Part shown: one piece after another, positions 1 through 8,196 of the stretch
How the letters are laid out: every line of letters begins with the position of its first letter
Position numbering within the stretch: position 1 is the first letter of the stretch
Source: Sphingomonas pituitosa NBRC 102491
GTDB lineage: Bacteria; Pseudomonadota; Alphaproteobacteria; Sphingomonadales; Sphingomonadaceae
Reading direction: 5' to 3'
NCBI RefSeq assembly: GCF_001598435.1
Contig: NZ_BCYY01000009.1
Coordinates: 1-64,000, forward strand
DNA length: 64,000 nt
Position numbers and translations under genes: made by a program
The notes under the pieces: model-generated
What the model was told of the DNA's origin: nothing
The model's database searches: none
Seen by the model: only the letters and a program-made list of their open reading frames with translations

Positions 1-15
1 CCCCACACACATACC

Positions 16-50
16 AAACCGCTTCAGGAACGCCTGAGGCGGTTTTTTTG
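16..50 (+). terminator. Rho-independent terminator
   Basis: A 13-bp stem (16-28 pairing with 33-45, one G-T wobble) closes a four-base AACG loop and runs into seven T residues. This is a textbook intrinsic terminator for a plus-strand gene lying before the window. Confidence 0.85.
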
Positions 51-119
51 TGCCTGTCTTCCGCGGCGTCTCGGTTTGCTTCTGGGGGTATTCCCCGGGC
101 TACTCTCCACAACCCCCAG

Positions 120-212
120 CGGATGCAGTACCGCTTCGACGGCAAGGAGACGCTGATGGCCCTCGCCCGCTATCCCGACCTCAGCCTGTGGAGCCGCAAC
201 TGCCGGCGATAG
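120..212 (+). pseudogene. Remnant of a phage/P4-type tyrosine integrase (DUF4102 arm-binding domain)
   Basis: A reading frame ending at 212 encodes about 29 residues starting MQYRFDGKE and containing ALARYPDLSL. This matches the 'YRFxGKxxxlxLGxYPdvSLaeAR' signature of the N-terminal DNA-binding domain of P4-like integrases. A stop follows at once, and nothing of the core or catalytic domain is present, so this is a scrap of a lost integrase. It suggests that an island once ended next to the terminator at 16-50. The motif is visible; the history is inferred. Confidence 0.55.
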
Positions 213-419
213 ACGAATAGCTGCCAGTCATCGCAGCCGATTGGAAAAAAGCTTTCGACCAGAACGCATCCTTAGCTGCACCGCCATTGCAAGGCTGCTT
301 GTCTCGTAACCTGCTTGTGTTCGAGCAGTAGGTCAGAACAGTCCCCTACCATTTCCGCCGGTGGGCGCCGTCAACACCGCGCAAGACGGACATTCTGTTC
401 CTTTTGCGACCGACGCGCC

Positions 420-2369
420 TCAGTCGGGACTGGTGACGGGCAGGTCGAACGGCATCGCCGGGAGGTCGTCGACGCTGTAAAGGTTGACGTAGGGCGCGTC
501 CGACCAGGCATAGCGGACATGCGTCACGTCCTCGGCGCCAGCGCCTGGCAGAACGACACGCGATCTGTCGACGCTGCCAGGAACGAAGCGGCATCCAGTC
601 TTGCCGCATGCCTCGAAGCCGATGGCGCTGCCAGCGCTGTATGTCTGCAGCCCGGCATCTGCGTAGCGAAAGTGCACGACGAGATCGCCCATTTCGCGCG
701 TGACGCGGATCGCCTCGGGCCCGCTTGGCGCGACCGCGTCGCCATATACGATCGCCCGTGCAGCCCGCGCCAGCCGCTCCCCGACCAGCCGCTTCTGGGT
801 CGGGTGGATGTCGAATCGGTCTCCCAGGTCGAGGGTAACGGCGAGCCCGGCATGGTCGTCGCTGCCGACCGCATCGGCCTGCGCTTTCCGCAATACGGCC
901 CAGTCGGAATCCTGCGGCTTCGCAGACGGCGGGCCATAGGATGCCAGCTGCGCCACCAGGATCGGCAGCTGTGGCTGCCTCATGTGCCCTCGCCAGTCCT
1001 TGAACAGCAGCGAAAGGAGTTCGCCATACTCAGGTGCCTCGCCGACGTTCGATTCGCCCTGATACCAAGCACCCAGCTTGAAGCCGTAGCGGGCGATCGG
1101 CGCGATCATCGCATTGTACAGTGTCGAAAGGCTGGTCGGCACTTCCCAGGGCGGGATCGGCGGCTTCCTGTCCTTGAGTGGCGCGGCGAGCTGGTACGAC
1201 CAGGGTCCGCCCAGCGGCACCGCCGATCCATCACGCAGCTTGAGCAGATGGTTCGCCTCCGCGCCCGTCGGCCCGCTGCCGCCCAGAACGCGGATTGCGA
1301 TCACGTTGCGTCCGGCGTGCAGCGCCCCCGCCGGCACCGCATAGTCGCGCCAGAACCAATTGATGTTGTTCGAGCCCGTCCAGCGCCCGTTGATCCATAC
1401 CGTGTCGCTGCTGTCGATCGGCCCCAGCTGCAGCCGATCGACCGCGGCGGCCTGCGCCTCGGTTAGCGTGACCATCTTGCGCAGCCACACAACTCCGTCG
1501 AACCCGGCAAGCGCAGGAATGCCCGCATCGCGCCAGCTGCCGCCGAGCGTCAGGGTTGGCCAGCGGCTGTCGTCGAACGCCGTGCTCGACCAACGCTGCG
1601 TGACCGACCAGCGCGGATCGTTGGCACGCCACCAGCGCTCGGTGCGCGCTTCTTCCAGCTTGCGAGCGGCCGCGGGGTCACTGGCGAGTGCGGCCAGCGA
1701 GCGCAGGCTCTCGGTATATTTTGGCAGCGTGCCCAGGCTTTCCGAGCTGATCCAGCTCTGGATCGTGGTGCCGCCCCAGTCGGAATCGATGAAACCCACC
1801 GGGATCTTCAGCTGCTGCTGCAGCGCGCGCGCCATGTAGAAGCACACTGCCGACGCCTCGCCCGCGCTGTCGCCGTCGATCACCCGCCAGCGCAGCGGCT
1901 GGGCGAGATCCTCGAGCGCGGCAGGCGCGCTGGCCTTTTCGACATGCGCGAAGCGGAGCATCGGCTGGGCCGCATGGGCAAGGCCTCCCCAGGCGCCGGT
2001 CGACAGCCGCGCGGGAAACTCCATGTTCGACTGGCCGCCGCACAGATAGACGTCGCCGAGCATCAGGTCGGAAAGCTGCTGCGTCCTGGCACCTGCGCGT
2101 ACGGTGAGGGGGAAGGGGCCCCCGGCGGGCCGCGCCGGCAGCCGCAACTCCCAGCGGCCTTTGGTATCGGCCGTGGCCGAGCCGCTGTCGCTCCCCAGCG
2201 TCGCGGTCACCGTCTCGCCGGCGGGCGCATGGCCCCACAGCAGGATCGGGCGATCGCGCTGCAGCACCGCATGATCGGAGAACACCGTCGCAAGCAGCGG
2301 TGCGTCCTGCGCGGCGGCAGGCAGCGGCGCGCCGGCCAGGCAGAGTCCGAAGAGCCAGGGATGTTTCAT
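420..2369 (-). CDS. Sialate O-acetylesterase-like SGNH carbohydrate esterase
   Basis: This 649-residue exported esterase has a signal peptide ending near PAAAQD. The SGNH block I sequence GGQSNMEF follows, and a C-terminal DIHPTQK block supplies the catalytic Asp-x-His. A jelly-roll-like insertion (around WINGRWTGSNN) splits the domain, as in the sialate 9-O-acetylesterase family. The ATG at 2369 is preceded by GAGGA and lies 17 bases after the mannanase stop. Since it is the last gene after an alpha-galactosidase and a mannanase, it more likely removes acetyl groups from acetylated mannan than from sialic acid. The family is clear; the substrate is inferred from neighbours. Confidence 0.88.
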   Translation of the reverse strand: MKHPWLFGLCLAGAPLPAAAQDAPLLATVFSDHAVLQRDRPILLWGHAPAGETVTATLGSDSGSATADTKGRWELRLPARPAGGPFPLTVRAGARTQQLSDLMLGDVYLCGGQSNMEFPARLSTGAWGGLAHAAQPMLRFAHVEKASAPAALEDLAQPLRWRVIDGDSAGEASAVCFYMARALQQQLKIPVGFIDSDWGGTTIQSWISSESLGTLPKYTESLRSLAALASDPAAARKLEEARTERWWRANDPRWSVTQRWSSTAFDDSRWPTLTLGGSWRDAGIPALAGFDGVVWLRKMVTLTEAQAAAVDRLQLGPIDSSDTVWINGRWTGSNNINWFWRDYAVPAGALHAGRNVIAIRVLGGSGPTGAEANHLLKLRDGSAVPLGGPWSYQLAAPLKDRKPPIPPWEVPTSLSTLYNAMIAPIARYGFKLGAWYQGESNVGEAPEYGELLSLLFKDWRGHMRQPQLPILVAQLASYGPPSAKPQDSDWAVLRKAQADAVGSDDHAGLAVTLDLGDRFDIHPTQKRLVGERLARAARAIVYGDAVAPSGPEAIRVTREMGDLVVHFRYADAGLQTYSAGSAIGFEACGKTGCRFVPGSVDRSRVVLPGAGAEDVTHVRYAWSDAPYVNLYSVDDLPAMPFDLPVTSPD

Positions 2370-2386
2370 GCGGTCCTCGCGGGGCG

Positions 2387-3391
2387 TTACTTGAACGGGG
2401 GCAGTTCGTCTTTGGTCAGATAGCGTGTCGAGGCGTAATAGGCCTTGAGCTGCTCGGGCGTGTTCTGCGACGGGTCGGTCAGCCAGCGCGTGTGCCAGGT
2501 CATGAAATACAGCCAGTCCGCGCTGGGGCCCAGCGTCATCGGATCGGGAATCGGGCCGTTCTCGTGCAGGCAGATCGGTACGCTGTCGCCGACGATGGCC
2601 TTCACCTGCGCATACATCGGCGCGAGATTGCCGTGATCCTCGACATAGAGGTCGGCGCCGGCGATATCGACCATGTCGCGCCCCGGCCAATAGGCGGGAT
2701 CGACCTTCTGGCCTGCCCAGCCGAGCACCCAGATCAGGTTGTCGAGCCGGTAGCGATCGACATATTCGCGGTACATCAGCCGCCACAGCGCCTTGAATGC
2801 GTCGGGCCCGTGCTTGCCCCACCAGAACCAGTCGCCGCTGAATTCGTGGAACGGGCGCCACAGCACCGGCACACCGGCATCGCGCAGCACGGTGAGCAGC
2901 TTGGCCGTATGCGCCATCTGCGCCATCATTGCGGTGTTCTGCGGCGTGCCCGGAACCAGCGCCTTAGCGACGTCGAAATCCTTCTTCGCATTCTCGTAGC
3001 CGGTGCCGATGTCGGGTGCCCCCCAGTGCCAGCAGATCGTGACGATCCCGCCCGAGCGGTGCCAGGCGGTGGCGCGGGCGTTCACCCCGGCCTCGTCGTG
3101 GGGCTCGATATAGTCGAAGCCGACCAGCGCCGGCTGCTTGCCGGTGACGCGCTGGATATAGTCGAGCTCGGTGCGGGGGCCGGCGGGCGAGAAATTCTGC
3201 TCCTGCTGCCCGGTGAGCGTGCGACGACCGTAGATCGACCAGAGAGTGGCGTAGAGCGCCCGCGCTCGCGCGGAGGCACGCGGATTGCTGAGCACGCCGC
3301 GCGCCGGCAGGCCGGCGGCCCGTCCCAGCGCCGGGAGGAACGCGGCTGCGGTGCCGGCAGCGAGCGCGGCGCGGCGGGTGAGGCGGGTCAT
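2387..3391 (-). CDS. GH26 beta-mannanase
   Basis: This 334-residue glycoside hydrolase of family 26 has a Tat-like or Sec leader (RR at 6-7, then an Ala-rich segment), so it acts outside the cytoplasm. The acid/base Glu is in RPFHEF (E183) and the nucleophile Glu in LHENGP (E277), both in the family's positions, with aromatic subsite residues around WFWWG. Members cleave internal beta-1,4-mannosidic bonds of mannan and galactomannan. The ATG at 3391 overlaps the stop of the upstream alpha-galactosidase by four bases (ATGA), which indicates translational coupling. An exo-mannobiohydrolase activity is possible and cannot be separated by eye. Confidence 0.9.
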   Translation of the reverse strand: MTRLTRRAALAAGTAAAFLPALGRAAGLPARGVLSNPRASARARALYATLWSIYGRRTLTGQQEQNFSPAGPRTELDYIQRVTGKQPALVGFDYIEPHDEAGVNARATAWHRSGGIVTICWHWGAPDIGTGYENAKKDFDVAKALVPGTPQNTAMMAQMAHTAKLLTVLRDAGVPVLWRPFHEFSGDWFWWGKHGPDAFKALWRLMYREYVDRYRLDNLIWVLGWAGQKVDPAYWPGRDMVDIAGADLYVEDHGNLAPMYAQVKAIVGDSVPICLHENGPIPDPMTLGPSADWLYFMTWHTRWLTDPSQNTPEQLKAYYASTRYLTKDELPPFK

Positions 3392-4614
3392 GGCTTCAGC
3401 GCCAGCATGACGACGCCGTGCGGCGCCACGGTCGCGGCGATGCTGCCGCGACGCTTGCCGAGGTCGCGATGCGCCCAGAGGTCGCGTACCGCGAAGGTCA
3501 CGCTGGCGGGCACCTCGAGCATCGCCCAGTCGGCGCGGATCTCGGCGGGCGCTTCGGCGCGGTTGAACAGCACCAGCGCGCGGCCGCCGCCGGCCAGCGG
3601 CTTGGCCCAGACCTCGCGGTCGCCGTCCTTCCACACGCGCCGCCCCTGCACGCCCAGCGCATCCTGGTCGACCGCGATCACCTCGCGATTGGTCAGGATC
3701 TCGTGGGTGGCGGGCGTCATGTTCGGCACGTCGTTGCCGGCAATCAGCGGCGCGGCCATGATCGCCCATAGCGAGAAATGGCTGCGATATTCCACGTCGG
3801 TCATGCCGCCATTGCCGACCTCGAGCATGTCGGGATCGTTCCAGTGGCCGGGGCCGGCATGGGGCCAGAGCGGCGCGTTCATGTCGACGATATTGGTCAG
3901 GCCCCAGCTATAGCCGTGCTTGCCGGACCATTTGTCGGTGATGTCGCCCGAGGTGCGCCACGAATTGCCGATCTTCCGCGCCCACAGCCAGGGCTGGTTG
4001 TTGCCCCACTCGCACATCGAGAACAGGATCGGCCGGCCCGTTGCCTTCAGCGCATCGGCCATGGTGGCATAGGCCTCCTCGGCGTTGCGGGTGCCGGTGG
4101 AGCACCAGTCATACTTCAGATAGTCGACGCCCCAGCGCGCATATTGCAGCGCGTCCTGATACTCATGGCCCTGGCTGCCCGGGCGGCCGCCGCAGGTCTT
4201 GGTGCCGGCATCCGAATAGATGCCGAACTTGAGGCCCCTGGCATGGACATAATCGGCCAGCGCCTTGATGCCCGAGGGGAAGCGCGTGGCGTCGGCCTGG
4301 ATGAAACCATCGGCATCGCGGGTGCCCTGCCAGCAATCGTCGATCACGACATAGCGGTAGCCGGCATCGCGCATGCCGCTGGCGACCAGCGCATCAGCGG
4401 TGTCGCGGATCAGCTTCTCGCTGACGTTGCAGGCAAAGCGGTTCCAGCTGTTCCAGCCCATCTGCGGGGTCTGGGCAAGGCCGTTCGCCGTGCGTGCCGG
4501 ATCCTGCGAGGGCGGCATCCGGTTCGGATCGGGGGCGTCCTGCGCGGCGGCGGGCAGGGACGAGGCGAGCAGGGCGGCGGTGGCGAGGCCAGCCAGCAGC
4601 GGGGATCGGCGCAT
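3388..4614 (-). CDS. GH27 alpha-galactosidase
   Basis: This 408-residue secreted enzyme has a leader ending in PAAAQD. Family 27 features are present in order: QMGWNSWNRFAC near 51-62, IDDCWQ near 91-96, the nucleophile Asp in YLKYDW (D169), and the WNDPDML block (259-265) carrying the acid/base Asp. A beta-sandwich C-terminus ends in VVMLALKP. It removes alpha-1,6-galactosyl side groups from galactomannan or raffinose-type sugars. The start at 4614 has GGAGGT upstream at good spacing; a GTG nine bases earlier is the alternative. It is the first gene of a tightly packed GH27-GH26-esterase set, so debranching, backbone cleavage and deacetylation are co-expressed. Confidence 0.92.
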   Translation of the reverse strand: MRRSPLLAGLATAALLASSLPAAAQDAPDPNRMPPSQDPARTANGLAQTPQMGWNSWNRFACNVSEKLIRDTADALVASGMRDAGYRYVVIDDCWQGTRDADGFIQADATRFPSGIKALADYVHARGLKFGIYSDAGTKTCGGRPGSQGHEYQDALQYARWGVDYLKYDWCSTGTRNAEEAYATMADALKATGRPILFSMCEWGNNQPWLWARKIGNSWRTSGDITDKWSGKHGYSWGLTNIVDMNAPLWPHAGPGHWNDPDMLEVGNGGMTDVEYRSHFSLWAIMAAPLIAGNDVPNMTPATHEILTNREVIAVDQDALGVQGRRVWKDGDREVWAKPLAGGGRALVLFNRAEAPAEIRADWAMLEVPASVTFAVRDLWAHRDLGKRRGSIAATVAPHGVVMLALKP

Positions 4615-4674
4615 GGACGGCACCTCCGGAGAAACGGATCTAGGGAATGCTAGGCGGATGGCGTGCCGCCGACA

Positions 4675-4713
4675 AGAAAAAGGGCCCGGCGCAGTGCTGC
4701 CCCGGGCCCTTTC
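4675..4713 (-). terminator. Rho-independent terminator after the TonB receptor
   Basis: A G+C-rich stem (AAGGGCCCGG pairing with CCGGGCCCTT) flanks a loop of about 12 bases. On the minus strand it runs into a T-rich tract. It lies just after the receptor stop at 4718 and about 60 bases before the alpha-galactosidase start, so it should limit read-through from the receptor into the hydrolase genes. Confidence 0.8.
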
Positions 4714-4717
4714 CGGA

Positions 4718-7700
4718 TCACATCGTCAGGCGAACGCTGATCGTGTACTGGCGATCGCTCTTGAAGTAGTTGCGCGGCGCTTCCAGGCCGTTCTTGTTGA
4801 GCAGATAGGTCGTCTTCGTCGTCGTATCGAGGAGGTTGGCCGCCTCGAGGCCGATCTTGAAGGTCTTGGTGACCGTGTAGAACAGCGACGCGTCGAGCTG
4901 GCCCGCCGCCTGCGCATAGACCGGCAGGAACGGGAAGCAGCAGTCGCGGTTGCTCAGCAGATACTTGGACCGCCAGCTATAGGCCGCACGGGCATAGAAG
5001 CCGCCAAGGTCGTAGAAGGCGGCGACGTTGACATTGTGCTTCGACAGCCCGGCCAGCGGCAGATTGTCGTACAGGCCGGTCACGTCCATCACCGGCCGGT
5101 TGCCGTCGGCGGGCGTGTTGGCCGGCGGCGTGTTCGGCAGGCTGTTGGTCGAGACATAGGTGTAGCTCGCCTGCAGGCCCAGCCCACGCAGCGGTCCCGG
5201 CAGGAAGTCATAGGTCTGCTGGTACGAAAGCTCGGCACCCTTTACGCGGCCCGTACCTGCCGAATTGACCGGGCCGTTGCCGGTGACGGTGTAGGTCTGG
5301 CCGTTGTTGGTAAAGGTGCGGGTGAACGGCGAATTGTCGAGGATGATGTTGTCGAGCGTCTTGTAGAAGGCCGTGACGGTCAGCTGGCCGACGCGCGCGA
5401 AATACCATTCGGCGGTGAGATCGAACTGCTTCGATTCGATCGGCCGCAGATAGGGGTTCCGCCCTTGGAGCGAGAAGCCGAACAGGCCGGCACGGTTGCC
5501 GCCCGCCGGGGCGATGCCGATGAAGTTGCGCAGATCGCCGAAGTTCGGACGCGAGATCGCCTTCGACGCTGCGAAGCGCATCAGGAATTTCTGCGTCAGA
5601 TCGAGCCGTACGTTGAGCGACGGCAGCCAATGATCGAACTTCTGCTTCGCCACGTCCGTAACCGATGCGTTGTTGGCGAACGCATAGGCGTTCAGCGCGT
5701 CCTGCAGCGGGATGGTGCAGAGCGGCGGCGTGGGGTTGAACTGGCCCGGATTGGCCGCGACATAGGTGCAGTATTGCGGGATGGTCTGCCAACGCGACGG
5801 GCGCGGCGTTCCATCGTTGTTCACGCCGGCAGGATCCGGCTGGAACACTGTGGCCGGGTTCGGGAAGGTCACGCCGCCATAGGCCTGGTCTTCGGTGTGC
5901 ACCCAGCGCAGCCCGACATTGCCGCTCAGCTTGGTCGCCCCGCCGAAGGGCGCATCGACGCCAAAATCGGCGCGGACATAGGCGGCGTAGGTCTTCTCGC
6001 TGTTCCGGTAGATCTCGTTGTCGCGGAAATAGCCGTCGACCAGCGGCCCGCCGTTGACGTTGGTGCGATCCTGCAGCGGCACATAGCTGCCGACATTGCC
6101 GCCCAGCTTCACCGCGTTGCGGACATATTGCATCAGCTTGGCGTCATCGGTGAGGATGTCGCTGGGAATATAGGCGGCGCTCGGCGGCTGGGTGACATTG
6201 CCGCGCAGAAAATTGTCAAAGGTCAGCACGGACGTGGGGCCCGCCTGCGCGATCGAGACGGCGCCTGCCGGATAGGCCCAGTTGGCCGAAACCGATCCCC
6301 AGTTGTTGTAATCGTTGGTGCGCGCCACCTGCGAGCGATCCGAGTAGCGGCCGCCGACGCGCAGCTTGCGCAGGAACGACGTGTCGCTCACGTCATATTC
6401 GGCATCGGCCTGGAACGCCCATTCATGGCCGTCATTCTTGGCGCGATTGACGCTGGCGTTGTTGATCCAGATGCTGTTGCCGCTGCTGAAATAGTTCGCG
6501 GTGTTGAACCCGGGGGTCACGAACTTGATGTCCGGAATGTCGTTCGAGCGGTCGATCTGGATCTGCCCGTACGAATTGCCGTCCACCGTCGCATCGTAGT
6601 TGTCGGTCTTCGACGCGACATATTGCCCGTCGAAGTTGAAGCGCAGCCGATCGGTCGGGCGCCACTTCACGTTGAAGGCGAAGTCCTGGGTGATCGAGCG
6701 GGTGACGAAATTGCGGTTCGTCAGGTTCAGCACATAGCCGTTGTCGACGAACTGCGGCAGCGCGTTGGCATAGGTCGGCGCACCGGCGGCGTTGAGATAC
6801 CAGCCGCCCGGCGAAATCGCGCGGCCGAAGGTGCCGGTCTTGGCCAGGCCGTTGCTGTCATAGGTGGGCGCGGTGGTGCCGAACGGCATCACGGTGGTGA
6901 TGTCGCCATACCAGTTGGCGCCTTCGATCGTGTGGTCGACCCAGGCTTCGCGGCTGTCGGCGCGCAGATACTGCGCGGTCACCAGCAGCGAGCGGTCGGC
7001 ATTCTCGAACTGCGTCGCGGCGGAAACGCCGATGCGCTCGCGATTGAAGTGCTGGTCGCGGAACCCCGGCCCAAGCGGCGAGTAGACCTGGGTCTGGCCC
7101 GCCGGCACCGGATAGGTGTCGAACAGCGTGGTCGCGTAGCTCGTGCCGGCGTTGATCGTGCGGCCTTCGCCCGGATCCTGCACGCCGTTGCCGTTCTTGT
7201 CGTCGTTCTGGCGCGGCAGCCAGCCCGAGAAATAGATCGACTGGCTCTGCGAGCGGATCTGCGAATAGGTGCCGCCGAGCAGCACGCCGATGCGGCTGCC
7301 GCCGGGCGTGGTGAACTGCTTGGAAACGAGGCCGACCACCGCCGGTGCGCCGCGCTTCTCCATGTCGCCGATGTTCATCGCCGCGGAGAAATAGGCGAGG
7401 TCCTTGGTGCTGTCGAAAGGCTTGCGGGCATTGATGCTCACCGTGCCCGCAATGCCGCCCTCGATCATGTCGGCGGTGAGGTTCTTGTAGACCTCGATCG
7501 AGCCGACAAGTTCGGACGGCACGTCGCTGAAGCCGATCTCACGGCCGCCGCCCACCGCGAAGGTGTCGCGGCCGTTGAATTCGCTCTTCACATAGTTGAG
7601 GCCGCGGACGACCACGCCCGAGCCCTGGACCGAGAAGTGCTGCGAGTCGCTGGGCGAGGCGAAGCGGCTGATCGCGACGCCGGGTACGCGCTGCAGCGCC

Positions 7701-7993
7701 TCGTTCACCGAGCGGTCGGGGAGAGCGCCGATATCCTCGGCGGTGATCGCGTCGACAACGGTGTCGGAATTGCGCTTGATGTTCTGCGCGCTGCGCAGGC
7801 TGGCCCGGATGCCGGTGACAACGATGTCATCGCCGGTTGCCTGGGCATCGGATGTGTCGGTCTGTCCGGCTGCCGTTCCTGTGGCATCCTGCGCGGATGC
7901 CTGGATCGGGGCCAGCGTCAGCGCGATCAGCGATGCGGTTCCGGCGAGCGAGAAAATCGTGGTGCGCGACAGGCGTGAGCGTGCGTAGATCAT
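4718..7993 (-). CDS. TonB-dependent outer-membrane receptor, carbohydrate-type
   Basis: This 1091-residue receptor has a signal peptide ending near IQASAQD, then the TonB-box-like DDIVVTGIRASLRSAQ, a plug domain (DAITAEDIGALPDRSVNEAL) and a long beta-barrel ending in VRLTM. The 'IRASLRSAQxIKR' plug opening is typical of large receptors used for oligosaccharides in Sphingomonas, Caulobacter and Xanthomonas. The ATG at 7993 has GGAGAGGACT upstream. It should import oligosaccharides made by the GH27/GH26/esterase set downstream on the same strand. It is divergent from the halogenase genes, with a shared 203-bp regulatory gap. Family is certain; the ligand is inferred. Confidence 0.92.
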   Translation of the reverse strand: MIYARSRLSRTTIFSLAGTASLIALTLAPIQASAQDATGTAAGQTDTSDAQATGDDIVVTGIRASLRSAQNIKRNSDTVVDAITAEDIGALPDRSVNEALQRVPGVAISRFASPSDSQHFSVQGSGVVVRGLNYVKSEFNGRDTFAVGGGREIGFSDVPSELVGSIEVYKNLTADMIEGGIAGTVSINARKPFDSTKDLAYFSAAMNIGDMEKRGAPAVVGLVSKQFTTPGGSRIGVLLGGTYSQIRSQSQSIYFSGWLPRQNDDKNGNGVQDPGEGRTINAGTSYATTLFDTYPVPAGQTQVYSPLGPGFRDQHFNRERIGVSAATQFENADRSLLVTAQYLRADSREAWVDHTIEGANWYGDITTVMPFGTTAPTYDSNGLAKTGTFGRAISPGGWYLNAAGAPTYANALPQFVDNGYVLNLTNRNFVTRSITQDFAFNVKWRPTDRLRFNFDGQYVASKTDNYDATVDGNSYGQIQIDRSNDIPDIKFVTPGFNTANYFSSGNSIWINNASVNRAKNDGHEWAFQADAEYDVSDTSFLRKLRVGGRYSDRSQVARTNDYNNWGSVSANWAYPAGAVSIAQAGPTSVLTFDNFLRGNVTQPPSAAYIPSDILTDDAKLMQYVRNAVKLGGNVGSYVPLQDRTNVNGGPLVDGYFRDNEIYRNSEKTYAAYVRADFGVDAPFGGATKLSGNVGLRWVHTEDQAYGGVTFPNPATVFQPDPAGVNNDGTPRPSRWQTIPQYCTYVAANPGQFNPTPPLCTIPLQDALNAYAFANNASVTDVAKQKFDHWLPSLNVRLDLTQKFLMRFAASKAISRPNFGDLRNFIGIAPAGGNRAGLFGFSLQGRNPYLRPIESKQFDLTAEWYFARVGQLTVTAFYKTLDNIILDNSPFTRTFTNNGQTYTVTGNGPVNSAGTGRVKGAELSYQQTYDFLPGPLRGLGLQASYTYVSTNSLPNTPPANTPADGNRPVMDVTGLYDNLPLAGLSKHNVNVAAFYDLGGFYARAAYSWRSKYLLSNRDCCFPFLPVYAQAAGQLDASLFYTVTKTFKIGLEAANLLDTTTKTTYLLNKNGLEAPRNYFKSDRQYTISVRLTM

Positions 7994-8196
7994 AGTCCTC
8001 TCCGATGGTCCGCTCTGGTTCGATAGGGTCGACGCACTGCGTCGGCGCTTCCAAGACGGCTCGCTGCCTTGTTGCAAAGCGTCACACGACTCCGCAATAC
8101 AAAAACGTATTTGATTGATTTAATAGAAGCCCACACAAGCGGTGAAATGACGCAATTTCGGCCGGGTGTTGCGGAAATATCATAGGAGGGGCGCCA

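Noticed and set aside
4373-7978. A 1201-codon open frame on the plus strand
   Set aside because: It is the antisense shadow of the TonB receptor, produced by high GC and codon bias. It has no domain and no start signal.
8096-8111. AATAC-N6-GTATT inverted repeat between the receptor and halogenase starts, considered as a LacI-type operator
   Set aside because: Arms are only five bases and AT-rich, with no second copy seen; too weak to call.
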